DNA of 64,000 nt from Streptomyces sp. NBC_01142 (GCF_026341125.1 NZ_JAPEOR010000002.1:248001-312000); one strand, 5' to 3'; counted from the first letter of the stretch, positions 1-9,162 are shown. Notes: generated from the letters alone by a model not told the origin. A program made the numbers and translations.

Positions 1-505
1 GAGTTGCCGACGCCGGTGCGGATGCCCTCGCGCAGCAGCGTCTCGTTGGTGCAGAAAACGTCGTCGCCGGTGAGCTGACAGCGGTCGCCGACGCGGGCGG
101 TCAGCTCGCGCCAGCCGTCCAGGTCGTTCTCCGCCATCGGGTCCTCGATGGAGACGACCGGGTAGGCGTCGATGAGCTTGGCCAGGTAGTCGGCGTGCTC
201 GGAGAGGGTGCGGCGCACCCCCTCGCCCGCATAGTCGTACACCCCGTCGCGGAAGAACTCCGACGACGCCGGGTCCATGACCAGGCCGATGTCCGTGCCG
301 GGGCGGTAGCCGGTGCGCTCGATGGCGGTCATCACGAAGTCGAGCGCCTCCTCAGCGGTGCGCAGCGCCGGCGCGAAGCCACCCTCGTCGCCGACGCCCG
401 TGGAGTGCCCGGCGGCCAGAAGACCTCGCTGCCCATGCGGACGGCTTCCGCGAAGGTGTCCGCGCCCCGTACGAGGACTTCCGGCCGGCACGCCGAGAGC
501 ACGCA
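1..505 (-). pseudogene. eno: Enolase remnant, frameshifted and truncated
   Basis: Read leftward, the segment below about 412 encodes recognisable enolase: GVGDEGGFAP, then VVSIEDPMAENDLDGW with the metal-binding ED pair, then LTGDDVFCTN. It runs off the left edge of the window. Upstream (421 to about 505) another frame gives EVLVRGADTFAEAVRMGSEVF, the normal preceding stretch. Between EVF and GHSTGVGDE an intact enolase has about ten residues, but here only about 8 bp remain, so a deletion has shifted the frame. The N-terminal half is also missing. Streptomyces usually has a housekeeping enolase elsewhere plus, in some strains, a second copy; this looks like a decayed second copy. The direction and family are clear, but the exact upstream limit is not. 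Confidence 0.8.
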
Positions 506-674
506 CCACCGCAGTGACACAGCCGCTCCGCGGCGGGCCCTCCTTCACGGTAGCGCCGGAGTCTCGTGGTCATTCCGCCCGACCGGGTGAAGCCGGTTCC
601 GTCGAGGCGATGAGTCTGCGGGCACCCGCAGGTCTATCCCTTGACGGAGACAACCGACTCATCGGGAGTAAGCC

Positions 675-1317
675 ATGGGCCTCATCCACATCGAGCTGTT
701 CGCGACCCTCGACCTCGTCGGGCAGGCGCCCGGCGGCCCCGACGAGGACCCGGCGGGGTTCCCGTTCGGCGGCTGGCAGGCGCCCCTGCTGGACGAGGTC
801 GCCGGGGCGCAGGTCGGTGCCGCGTACGAGGGCACGGACGCCCTCCTGCTCGGCCGGCGGACGTACGACATCTTCGCCGCCTACTGGCCTCACCAGGAGG
901 GTGGCGAGGACAACGAGATCGCCACGCTCTTCAACAGCGTCCCGAAGTACGTGGCCTCTCGCGGCAGGCCCGACCTCTCGTGGGCCGGGTCCATGCAGCT
1001 CGGCCCGGACCTCGCCGCCGCGGTGCGTGAGATCCGTGAGCGGCACGAGCACGTAGGTCGTCGGGAGCCTGAACCTCGTGCAGACCCTCCTGCGCGAGAA
1101 GCTCTTCGACCGTCTCGATCTCTGGCTGCACCCGATCGTGCTCGGCGTCGGGAAGAAGGTGTTCGACGATGGCGCGGTGCCCACCAACGTCACGCTCCTC
1201 GCACCCCCGGTAGCCAGTCCGAAGGGCACCGTGTACCTGCGCTACGGGCTCGCCGACGGCACTCCCGCGACGGGCGACATGAGCGCACCCGATCGCGGCG
1301 CCGGAAGCGACGACTGA
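675..1317 (+). pseudogene. RibD/DHFR-like reductase with a one-base frameshift
   Basis: The first part from ATG 675 (MGLIHIELFATLDL, then TDALLLGRRTYDIFAAYWP) is typical of the small Streptomyces dihydrofolate-reductase-like (RibD C-terminal domain) oxidoreductases. The frame is lost near 1050. The homologous continuation, VVGSLNLVQTLLREKLFDRLDLWLHPIVLG, lies in another frame to the TGA ending at 1317. Removing one G near 1049-1053 restores a single frame of about 213 residues, the normal family length. This is either a true pseudogene or a sequencing error. The substrate of these NAD(P)H-dependent proteins is generally unknown. No operon partner is visible. Confidence 0.8.
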
Positions 1318-1631
1318 GGTCACCCCCCGCCTGGTGGGCCCGCGCCGCTGCGCAACGGGCACCGGGATATTGGCCGCCAGGCTGCCCACCCTGCCCCAGG
1401 CCGGAGAGACCGCAGCGCGGTGAGGGTGATCGGAATCTGGGCATCGAAGTTGTCCGGGCCAGGTGGCGCGCCAGTCACAGTTGTCCTGCGCCGGCAAAGG
1501 TTGATCAGTGACAGCAAAGTTTGAGTGGCGCGGGCCATGGGGGCACTCATCGACTGTTGAGCGGGAGGGGCGGGCAGCCGACTCTGTTCGTCAGAGCGCT
1601 ATGCCCCCATTGCACAGATATTCTGGGAAGT

Positions 1632-2723
1632 GTGATCGAGTCTGGACGGCCGCGGCTCCGCAGGCGCCCCGGCCCGGGAAGACTTGTGCGGCTGTCGCCG
1701 GTCATCCTGACCGTCGTCATCGCCAGCCTGGCATACACCACTCCGCCGGAAATGGCCTTCAGCCGCCTCCTGCCCGCGGCGCCGGCCCTCGCCGCCGCCA
1801 TGTGGCCGGTGCTCCCCACCGTCCTGCTCGGGACGGTCTGCCTCTTGCTGATGATCGGCCTCAGTCTCGTCTTCCCCGATCTGGGGACGTGGTGGACGGC
1901 CGCGGGGATCATCGCGGTTACCGTGGCCGCCGCGTACGGAAGCCATGTCCGGCTCCAGCGGGAGCGCACGCTCTTCCAGGTACGGCTCGTCGCGGACGCG
2001 GCGCAGCAGGTGGTGCTGAGCCCTCCGCCACGTCGCATCGGCGGCATCGAGATCGAGTCGCTGTATCTCGCGGCTGCGGCGGAGGCCCGCATCGGCGGGG
2101 ATTTCTACGAGGTGGTCGACACGCCATACGGGGTCAGGCTGCTCATCGGTGACGTGCGGGGCAAGGGCCTGCCGGCAGTGGGGGCGGCCGCGGCGATCGT
2201 CAACGCCTTCCGGGAGGCGGCCTACGGCGAGACCGACATGGTCAACGTCGCACGCAGGCTGGACGCCAGCAGCACCCGTTACAACGCCGCCTTTCCCCCC
2301 GAGGGGCCGATGGAGCGCTTCGCCACCGCCCTTCTCGTCGAGATCCCGCACGAGGGCAGACGTATCAACATCCTCAACTGCGGACACCCTCCGCCGCTGC
2401 TGCTGAACCGCGGGAAGCTCCGTGTCCTCGAGCCGGCCACCCCATCGCCACTGCTCAGCCTCGCGGAGCTGATCGGCGATCAGTACACCGTCGACACCTT
2501 CGACTTCGCCCCCAACGACCTGCTGCTTCTCTATACCGACGGGATCGCCGAGGCCCGCGCCCGCGACGGCGAGTTCTTCCCGCTGGCAGCTTGGATGCGT
2601 CGACAGCCCCCGACACCGCCCCGCGAACTGCTCACGGCTCTTCACCGCGATCTTCTCCGCTACAGCAGAGGACGCCTTGACGACGACATCGCCGCCCTCG
2701 CCGTACGCCTGTATGAGCCCTGA
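1632..2723 (+). CDS. Membrane-anchored SpoIIE/PP2C-type serine phosphatase
   Basis: A predicted Mn/Mg-dependent protein serine/threonine phosphatase of the RsbU/SpoIIE type, likely dephosphorylating anti-anti-sigma factors. Three or four membrane segments fill roughly residues 18-110 (LSPVILTVVIASLAY, a long Ala/Leu stretch, WWTAAGIIAVTVAAAYG). The PP2C domain follows with GGDFYEV, GDVRGKG, LLYTDGIAEAR and DDDIAALAVR supplying the metal-binding aspartates. There is no GAF, PAS or kinase domain. The GTG at 1632 is chosen because homology begins there; an in-frame start at 1521 would add an uncharacteristic 37 residues. The 310 bases upstream of 1632 show nothing I can name. The architecture matches the second copy at 20.2-21.3 kb. 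Confidence 0.85.
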   Translation: MIESGRPRLRRRPGPGRLVRLSPVILTVVIASLAYTTPPEMAFSRLLPAAPALAAAMWPVLPTVLLGTVCLLLMIGLSLVFPDLGTWWTAAGIIAVTVAAAYGSHVRLQRERTLFQVRLVADAAQQVVLSPPPRRIGGIEIESLYLAAAAEARIGGDFYEVVDTPYGVRLLIGDVRGKGLPAVGAAAAIVNAFREAAYGETDMVNVARRLDASSTRYNAAFPPEGPMERFATALLVEIPHEGRRINILNCGHPPPLLLNRGKLRVLEPATPSPLLSLAELIGDQYTVDTFDFAPNDLLLLYTDGIAEARARDGEFFPLAAWMRRQPPTPPRELLTALHRDLLRYSRGRLDDDIAALAVRLYEP

Positions 2724-2921
2724 GGCACGGAGTCCCAGTGAGCGGCCCGCACCACTCGACCTCGATGTCACACACTCGAGGTTCGCCCCGGAGCGCACCG
2801 CTGGTGCCATCCAGAAGGCAACGAGTTCTGCCTGCTCAAGCGACGCCTCGACCCATTCTGACGGCCCTCGCCCGAGCGATCGACGCAGCCGCCACCCGGG
2901 TGGCCCCGATGCGACCCCCAG

Positions 2922-4520
2922 CTATAGATGGCGGTTCCCAGATCTTGTTGGCGGCTGCGGGTGGCAGGGCAGTGACAGCTGGCGCATCAGATCCACCATC
3001 ACGGCAAGCGGCAGCGACGGGTTGGCGGCCGCTGCTTCCACCACCTTCCAGTCGGTGTCGGTGAGCAGTTCTACGATGACCGTCACCGGTAGTGCCGGAT
3101 GGCCGGCGGCTATGGGCCTCGCCTTTTTGTCCGCCAAGCAGGCGAGCAGGGCCAGGGCCGTCGCATTGCGATGCCGGGCAACCTGGCGGAGCGCTTTGTG
3201 TACCGAGGGGTTGTGGCGGGTCAGGTGCTCCAGAAGCGCCGGAGTCGCGTCCGGGTTGGCTGCCACCTTGGCGACGACTTGGGCTCCGTGGCGGTCCACC
3301 ATGGCGCGCAGTTGAGCTTCGGAGAGGCCCGGGTGCGGCGCGATGGACTTGACCACCTTCGCGTCGGGGTCAGCGGCCAGACCGTCGCGGATCTCGGCCG
3401 GCAGATCGCGCCGCTCGGCCAGAAGCATCCGCACGGCCGGATTCGGCGACTTGGCCAGCTCCGTGACCTCGGCGGGAGAGGCGGAGGCGATCCGCGGCAG
3501 CAGAGTCGGTCCGATCCTGGCAGCCCCGGCCAAGGAGGTGAGTACGTCGAGCGCCACATGTGGGTTGTGTGCGAGCCTGCGCTGCACGTCGTGACCACGG
3601 TCGGTGGCCAGCGCGCGGATCAGTGCGTCGTCGATCGCGGGATTCTCGGCGAGGTCGGCTCGAACACCGGGAACGGGGTCACCGGCGAGCTGTCCCCACA
3701 CCTCCGACTGCAGGTCGGGGCGGGCGGCGAGCGCCCAGCGCAGCAGCATCGAGGGGTGGTCGGCGAAGCCGACGACGGCTTGGGTGGGTGTGGCCGGATT
3801 CCGCAGCGCCATCCGCTGCATCTCGTACACGATGGATTCGTGAGAGCCGTCGCAGGAGGCGCCGGGCAGCAGATCGCAGTCGAGCCGCGAGCATTGCGAA
3901 CCGTGTACGAACGGTGTCTCTTCGCGGTCGCAGACCAGGCACCGCTGCGCCGGAGGCAGCCCCTCGCCGGTGATCAGCGCAGCCAGTACGGCCGGGGGCG
4001 TCGCCTCGTTGGCCGCCACCGCGCGGCGGACCTCGGCATGCGGATGCCCCGCAAGCCGGGCGGCCATGTCCGGCGTGGTCCACAACGCGAGCTCCGCGAC
4101 GACCCGTACGTCCGGGTCGGCAGCGAGCGTCTCCACCACATCGGGCGGGAGGCCGGAGCAGGCGGCCAGCTTCTCCCGGCGCTCGACGACCGGATCCACC
4201 GCGAAGAGGCGCGCCCACTCCGGGCTGCCGGCCTGCTCGTTGAGCAAGGCGAGCGCGGCGTGCGGCTGTGCCACCGGATCAATGTCGGCGGTGGTCAGCC
4301 GCCCCTCGTACGCGAGTTGCACAGCGCTCTCCTCAACGCGCGAGGCCAGCGCGACCGCCTGCGCATGGCTGAGGTCCGCGCGATCAGCGAGGTCCGCGGC
4401 GATGTCGGCGTCCGCGACCGCGATCAGCCGGTCGACCAGCTCGGACGGCAGGGCCGGATTGGCGGCGAGCCCGCACAGGACATGGTTCACAGGGGCATCC
4501 TGCCCGGACCGTGATCGCAT
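2922..4520 (-). CDS. HEAT/leucine-rich-repeat-variant protein with Cys cluster
   Basis: A 532-residue protein made of about a dozen degenerate helical repeats of 25-35 residues, with recurring motifs such as LAADPDVRVV, LAGHPHAEVRRAVA, LAKSPNPAVRMLLA and LAENPAIDDALIRALA. This is the signature of the LRV/HEAT-like solenoids common in Streptomyces. Near residues 190-225 is a cluster of six cysteines and a histidine (CLVCDREE, QCSRLDCDL, SCDGSH) that could bind zinc, an unusual insertion in such a solenoid. A role in protein binding is inferred; no enzyme motif is seen. The start could be ATG 4520 or GTG 4487. It converges with the phosphatase gene. Confidence 0.7.
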   Translation of the reverse strand: MRSRSGQDAPVNHVLCGLAANPALPSELVDRLIAVADADIAADLADRADLSHAQAVALASRVEESAVQLAYEGRLTTADIDPVAQPHAALALLNEQAGSPEWARLFAVDPVVERREKLAACSGLPPDVVETLAADPDVRVVAELALWTTPDMAARLAGHPHAEVRRAVAANEATPPAVLAALITGEGLPPAQRCLVCDREETPFVHGSQCSRLDCDLLPGASCDGSHESIVYEMQRMALRNPATPTQAVVGFADHPSMLLRWALAARPDLQSEVWGQLAGDPVPGVRADLAENPAIDDALIRALATDRGHDVQRRLAHNPHVALDVLTSLAGAARIGPTLLPRIASASPAEVTELAKSPNPAVRMLLAERRDLPAEIRDGLAADPDAKVVKSIAPHPGLSEAQLRAMVDRHGAQVVAKVAANPDATPALLEHLTRHNPSVHKALRQVARHRNATALALLACLADKKARPIAAGHPALPVTVIVELLTDTDWKVVEAAAANPSLPLAVMVDLMRQLSLPCHPQPPTRSGNRHL

Positions 4521-4771
4521 CGCTCGTGGATTTCAACGTCGATGAGTTCCTCGCGCATCCGGCCACGCCCTGAGTGCTTCAGTTGGCCCGGTTGGCGCTG
4601 TAGTTGGCCCGGCTGAGCGTCAGACTTGGCCCGGCGAAATTCAGAGTGCCCTCAAGTGCACGGTCACGCGCTGCACCTGCGGAGCGGACCGTGCGCGGGA
4701 TCGGCCCCTCCACCGGGCGCGCGACGACCGCCCAGGCAGCATGACGGCAAGACCGCAGAGAAGAGGAATCA

Positions 4772-5488
4772 GTGAGCAGCCAAGAACGACCCCGCCACTT
4801 CTACTACGAGACTCCCGGCGTTCCTCTCCCTGAGGAGCCGGAGCCCGAGCTGGTCCTCGACCCGGCCACAGAAGTCATCGAGGCCCGCCAGGTGACGGAA
4901 GCCTGGCAGCGCATCGAGACGTGGCTGCGCGAACACGCCCCCGCATCCCACGCCACGCTGCGGCCCGGCGCTTCGGAGGGGCAGATATCCGCCGTCCTGT
5001 CGGCGGTGACCGGCCCCGTACCAGCCGCGCTGCAAGCACTGTGGCGGCTGCGCGACGGCGTGGTGCGCGACGCCGGCCGCGAGGTGTTCCTGATGGACAA
5101 CTGGGCACTGCTGCCGACGGAAGGCGCCATCGAGGAATACCGGTTCCGCAGGAAGGACGGCGACGATTACTGGAAGCCGCACTGGACGCCGTTCGCCTCG
5201 TGGGCTGCGGACTACAGGCGGTACGGGCTGTTCTTGGACGCCGACAGCGGAGAGGTGTGGTCATGGGGGGACGGAGACCGCAGGCCGAAGTACGAATCGC
5301 TGACGGTCTACCTGGAGGAGACGGCGGACGCGCTTGAGGTCCCGCACCTGCTGGACGGGTACCGCCCTGGCCTCGCCCACGGCGGCCTGACGTGGGGGCA
5401 TCCCGACGACCCCCCGGAGGGCTGGGTGCCCTTCCCGAAGGTGCCGCGCAGGCAGTCGGTGAGGGCGTCCAGGCAGCCGCCGAAGTAG
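4772..5488 (+). CDS. SMI1/KNR4 (SUKH) family protein with foreign 3' end
   Basis: The GTG start follows a good ribosome site (GAGAAGAGGAAT). The core fits SMI1/KNR4-type proteins: VPAALQALWRLRDG (the 'P..l..ly...dG' motif), LLPTEGAIEEYRFRR, FASWAADYRRYGLFLDADSGEVWSWGDGD, then an acidic YLEETADAL helix. In bacteria SUKH proteins often neutralise nuclease toxins. The last 15-20 codons are the exact antisense of a barstar coding segment (GYFGGCLDALTDCLRGTFG on the minus strand), so the native C-terminus has been replaced by read-through into that fragment. Whether the product still folds is uncertain. Confidence 0.75.
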   Translation: MSSQERPRHFYYETPGVPLPEEPEPELVLDPATEVIEARQVTEAWQRIETWLREHAPASHATLRPGASEGQISAVLSAVTGPVPAALQALWRLRDGVVRDAGREVFLMDNWALLPTEGAIEEYRFRRKDGDDYWKPHWTPFASWAADYRRYGLFLDADSGEVWSWGDGDRRPKYESLTVYLEETADALEVPHLLDGYRPGLAHGGLTWGHPDDPPEGWVPFPKVPRRQSVRASRQPPK

Positions 5489-5867
5489 CCGCCCGGTCCG
5501 TTCACCGCCTCGCCGAGCGCCGGACAAGGCCCTGGACGTCGGTGATCTGCCGGCCGTCGAACTCGTACGCATGACCGGCCGGCCGGTCAAGGTGCACGCG
5601 TCGGCAGGCCCTCTCCCGGCCCAGGTCCAGCCAGGCCCCGCGCTGCCGGGTGTCGAGGCCGGCCCAGGCGCCGGGTGTCTCCGGCGGCCCGGCGAGCCAT
5701 CGATCCCAGACCGGCCGGGCGTGCTCCGGAACGGGCGCGAAGAGCCTGCCGTCCAGCTCCAGCTCCAGCCACAGGTCGATCAGATCCGCGCCGCGTGCCG
5801 ACGGGTGCCAGGCACTGGCTGGAGCATGGAGCAGGGTTTCACCGCAGCCGCGGTGCGCCGATGCCAA
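5430..5867 (-). pseudogene. Barstar-family inhibitor, frameshifted and 3'-truncated
   Basis: Leftward from 5867 the protein runs through DLIDLWLELELDGRLFAPVPEHARPVWDRW and GHAYEFDGRQITDVQGL, a Streptomyces barstar-related layout whose N-terminal extension precedes the barstar fold. At about 5519 the frame slips. The continuation CPALGEAVNGPGGYFGGCLDALTDCLRGTFG, containing the conserved barstar NGPGGYFG motif, sits in the next frame. Restoring one base near 5519 joins them. The end is then lost where the sequence merges with the convergent SMI1-like gene. Barstar proteins inhibit barnase-type RNases; no ribonuclease gene is nearby. The state is almost certainly non-functional. Confidence 0.75.
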
Positions 5868-5893
5868 GCCCGTGGAAACCGATCACGCACCGA

Positions 5894-6460
5894 TCAGAGG
5901 AACGTGAAGCCCAGGTGCTTGTGCAGCGCTTCAGCCTGCTCGGGCGTGGCGAGGACCATGATGCTGTCGTAGCCGGCGCTCGGCTTGCGTTCGAAGTCGA
6001 CGTAGCGCCATGAGCGGGGGTCGTCGTCAGGGGCGGTCTCGGCGATGGCCTCGCAGGCCGCCTCGTGGTCGTAGTAGTCGTCCGCGAAGTGCTCGGCGCG
6101 GATGGACACGAGCCTGCCGTTTCGTTCGAACTCCAAAAGATCGAAGCGGCCGCCCTCGAAATCACCTTCGCCCTCGACGATCCGAACGTTGGTGAGGGTG
6201 ACTTTGCCGCCGGCGACCTCGGCAGCCTCTGCCAGCAGGCTTCCGTAGTCGCCGTAGATGGAGTCGATGTCGTCGGCGTGGACCGAGACCGCCACGCCGA
6301 AGTCCTCGAGGGCACTGGCCGCCCCGTAGTGATCCAGCTCGTCGCCCGCGTAGTCGGCGGCGTCTTCAAGGACGCTGCGCATCTTCTCCTTGGGCACCAT
6401 GCCGATCTCGTGAAGGATCGCGCCTATCCGCGCGTACGTAATCGATGAAATGTTCGACAC
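5894..6460 (-). CDS. Acidic hypothetical protein, possible immunity protein
   Basis: A 188-residue, strongly acidic protein of unknown function. A long first helix (ITYARIGAILHEIGMVPKEKMRSVLEDAADY) is followed by alternating strands and by Asp/Glu-rich stretches (FADDYYDHEAACEAIAETAPDDD), ending in YDSIMVLATPEQAEALHKHLGFTFL. GTG 6460 is chosen because an AGGA lies eight bases upstream and homology-like structure begins there; a longer frame continues upstream to 6676. I do not recognise the family. The acidity and position beside SMI1-like and barstar genes make an immunity role plausible, but this is inference only. Confidence 0.6.
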   Translation of the reverse strand: MSNISSITYARIGAILHEIGMVPKEKMRSVLEDAADYAGDELDHYGAASALEDFGVAVSVHADDIDSIYGDYGSLLAEAAEVAGGKVTLTNVRIVEGEGDFEGGRFDLLEFERNGRLVSIRAEHFADDYYDHEAACEAIAETAPDDDPRSWRYVDFERKPSAGYDSIMVLATPEQAEALHKHLGFTFL

Positions 6461-6657
6461 GGAGGGGATCCTGCCAGACGCGCGGTCTCCTCGCGTCCAG
6501 TTCGGGTCGGAAACTCCGCGCCGGGGCGAGGAGTTCGCAGACCTGGGCGATGCCCCGGCTTTCGATACGGCGGAACCGGCGCGGCCGGTGGGTTCCGTTG
6601 CAACCCGTCGGGACAGTCCGTTGCCGTGGCCGGAACACCGCTGACAGGATCTCCGCC

Positions 6658-7497
6658 ATGCCCACCTTCTCCGCACATGATGGAACCGACCTCGCTTACC
6701 ACGTGTTCGGAGAGGGCATCCCGGTGATCTGCCTGCCGGGCGGCCCGATGCTGGACTCCATGTACCTCGGTGAACTCGGCGGCCTGTCGGCTCATCGACA
6801 GTTGGTCATGGTGGACCCTCGGGGCACCGGCCAGTCCGCGATACCGGAGAATGCCACCTCGTACCGCTGTGACCGACTTGTCGATGATGTCGAGGCTCTG
6901 CGCGAGCACCTTGGTCTCGACCGGGTGGACCTGCTCGCGCACTGCGCCGCCGCGAACCTCGCGGCGCTGTATGTGGCCCGGCACCCAGAACGCGTCGGCA
7001 AGCTGGCCCTGATCACTCCGAGCACCATGGCCGTCGGCATCGCGGCCACCGGGGAGTCCCGGCTCGAGACCGCGCAGCTCCGCAAGGACGAGCCCTGGTT
7101 CGGAGCGGCCTTCGCAGCTCTTGAAGCAATCGTGGCCGGCAACGCCACCGACGACAGCTGGAAGGCCATCGACCCCTTCTTCTACGGCCGATGGGATGCG
7201 GCGGCACAAGCCCACCAAGCGGCCCAGGACGGCCGTCGGAACGACGAGGCCGCAGCCGCCTTCGGCGCTGAGGGCGCATACGACCCGGACGCCACTCGCG
7301 CGGCACTCGGCGTATTCGACGCGCCGGTGCTGCTGCTTGCCGGCGAGGTCGACCTGAACTCGATTGCGAGCGTCGTGGCCGAGTTCGCGGAGCTGTTCCC
7401 GAACGCCGAGCTCGTCGTTCAGCCGGAAGCGGGCCACTATCCGTGGCTCGATGATGCTGACCGGTTCGTGGCGAGGACCGCGACGTTCCTGGGATGA
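6658..7497 (+). CDS. Alpha/beta hydrolase with cysteine nucleophile position
   Basis: A 279-residue alpha/beta-hydrolase-fold protein. It has the oxyanion-type LPGGP near residue 25, VDPRGTGQS, the late acid VLLLAGEVDLNS and the catalytic-type histidine in EAGHYPW. The nucleophile elbow, normally GHSxG, reads AHCAAAN. Cysteine replaces serine and the first and last glycines are gone, so ordinary esterase activity is doubtful; dienelactone-hydrolase-like Cys chemistry or a non-enzymatic role are alternatives. The ATG at 6658 has no strong Shine-Dalgarno. It diverges from the acidic protein gene upstream. Confidence 0.8.
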   Translation: MPTFSAHDGTDLAYHVFGEGIPVICLPGGPMLDSMYLGELGGLSAHRQLVMVDPRGTGQSAIPENATSYRCDRLVDDVEALREHLGLDRVDLLAHCAAANLAALYVARHPERVGKLALITPSTMAVGIAATGESRLETAQLRKDEPWFGAAFAALEAIVAGNATDDSWKAIDPFFYGRWDAAAQAHQAAQDGRRNDEAAAAFGAEGAYDPDATRAALGVFDAPVLLLAGEVDLNSIASVVAEFAELFPNAELVVQPEAGHYPWLDDADRFVARTATFLG

Positions 7498-7817
7498 AGG
7501 TTGCGTTGCGAGGGTGCCGATCGAACACCGACCTGCCGCCCGGGCCGGGCCGACGCTGTCCACGCGCCCCTTCTCGATGGCATCGCCGGGCATATGGCGC
7601 TCATCAGGTGCCCTGCGAGTCGCCTCTACTGCCGGCAGACCGCAGCAGCCATGAGTTCCTGTTAGAGGACGGCTTCAGGACGGCGCTCAGGGCACAGCGA
7701 AGCTCTCCAGTTCCTGCGGAGCGAACTGGAGAGCGGGCCGCGCGAGCTCGCTGAGCTGATCACACGCACGACATCTGGAAGCGTGTGAAGCGGCCGGTCG
7801 GTGCCGGTGCGCGGAGG
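7498..7817. other. Intergenic, nothing recognised
   Basis: About 320 bases between convergent genes. Only shadow frames are present, and I see no RNA gene, repeat or clear terminator. Confidence 0.5.
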
Positions 7818-8222
7818 TCAGGAACGCGGCCCGCGGGGCTGGTCGCCGCGCGCCGCCTTCTTCTCCTTGATCCGCACCGTTTCCTTCCGGACCTCGGCCT
7901 GGGTGGCGCGTTCCCGCTGCAGCCACTCGGGACGGGCTTCCTTCAACGCGTCGATCTGCTCCGTGGTCAGGGCGTCCGTGACCCCGCCACGCGCAAGCCC
8001 CGCGATGGAGATGCCCAGCTTCGCCGCGACCACCGGGCGCGGATGCGGGCCGTTGCGTCGCAGTTCCAGCAGCCACTCGGGCGGATCGGCCTGCAGCGCA
8101 CTCAACTCGGCGCGCGAGATGACACCCTCCTGGAACTCGGCGGGGGTGGCCTCGAGGTACACACCCAGCTTCTTTGCCGCGGTGGCGGGCTTCATCGTCT
8201 GGGTGGTCTGGTGCGACGTCAT
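7818..8222 (-). CDS. DUF5997 family protein
   Basis: A 134-residue basic protein starting MTSHQTTQTMKPATAAKKLGVYLEATPAEFQ, followed by ISRAELSALQADPPEWLLELRRNGPHPRPVVAAKLGISIAGLARGG and a charged C-terminus. This matches the actinobacterial DUF5997 family as I know it. The PRPVVAAKLGISIAGLARGG stretch resembles a helix-turn-helix-like module, so nucleic-acid binding is possible but unproven. It is divergently paired, with a 58-base gap, with the LysR-substrate-domain gene, an arrangement I recall from other Streptomyces. Confidence 0.75.
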   Translation of the reverse strand: MTSHQTTQTMKPATAAKKLGVYLEATPAEFQEGVISRAELSALQADPPEWLLELRRNGPHPRPVVAAKLGISIAGLARGGVTDALTTEQIDALKEARPEWLQRERATQAEVRKETVRIKEKKAARGDQPRGPRS

Positions 8223-8280
8223 GGTGTCAAGAGTATCGAGCGTGTGCGCTACCTCCGACCACGACCGGTAACCTGGCGGA

Positions 8281-9042
8281 GTGACAGGCTCGGAAGTATC
8301 CCCTTCGTTCCGGCTCGCGTACGTCCCGGGGGTGACGCCCACCAAGTGGGTGCGGATCTGGAACGAGCGGCTGCCCGACGTCCCACTGACCCTCGTCGCG
8401 GTGTCCGCCACCGAAGCATGTGACGTGCTGCGGAGCGGCGGAGCCGACGCGGGTTTCGTGCGACTGCCGATCGACCGGACGGACCTCAGCGCGATCCCCC
8501 TCTACACGGAGACCACGGTCGTCGTGGTCCCGAAGGACCACGTCGTGGCAGCGGTCGAGGAGGTGTCCGCCGAGGATCTTGCCGACGACATCGTGCTGCA
8601 TCCCCTCGACGACACCCTCGACTGGGAGCGTCTGCCGGGACGGCCCGCGAACGAGCGCCCCGCCACGACCGCGGACGCCGTCGAACTGGTGGCAGCCGGA
8701 GTGGGACTACTCGTCGTCCCGCAGTCACTCGCCCGCCTGCACCACCGCAAGGACCTCACGTATCGGCCGGTCTCGGACGCACCCGAGTCGCGCATCGCGC
8801 TGTCGTGGCCCGAGGACGAAACCACCGAACTGGTGGAGGACTTCATCGGGATTGTCCGCGGGCGGACGGTCAACAGCTCACGGGGGCGCTCTCCGGCCCC
8901 GGCACAGCCGAAGCCCAAGCGCGCCGACACGAGCGGCGCACGACGGAAGCCCGCACCCGGCAAGTCGACCGGCAAGAGCCCACGGAGCGGTTCCGGCGGC
9001 CCCAAAGGCGGCAAGCGCGGCAAACCTCGCCGCTCGTCCTAG
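8281..9042 (+). CDS. LysR substrate-binding-domain protein lacking HTH
   Basis: A 253-residue protein beginning directly with a type-2 periplasmic-binding fold (FRLAYVPGVTPTKWVRIWNERLPDVPLTLV, then GGADAGFVRLPID, then AGVGLLVVPQSLARL) as in LysR effector domains. It has no N-terminal DNA-binding domain and no signal peptide. The last 60 residues are a low-complexity Lys/Arg/Pro/Gly tail (SSRGRSPAPAQPKPKRADT onward) that could bind nucleic acid or membrane. It probably senses a small ligand and acts with the divergent DUF5997 protein, but no direct evidence is visible. Confidence 0.8.
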   Translation: MTGSEVSPSFRLAYVPGVTPTKWVRIWNERLPDVPLTLVAVSATEACDVLRSGGADAGFVRLPIDRTDLSAIPLYTETTVVVVPKDHVVAAVEEVSAEDLADDIVLHPLDDTLDWERLPGRPANERPATTADAVELVAAGVGLLVVPQSLARLHHRKDLTYRPVSDAPESRIALSWPEDETTELVEDFIGIVRGRTVNSSRGRSPAPAQPKPKRADTSGARRKPAPGKSTGKSPRSGSGGPKGGKRGKPRRSS

Positions 9043-9162
9043 CCCCGGCGGCGCGCACGACGGTCGGCGCAGCCGCGCTCGGCCCGGCAGGATTCCGGCG
9101 CCTCACCCGGGCTTCCGCGATCGAGAGTGAGTACTCCACCGCGTCGCGGCTCCGGGCCGGGG

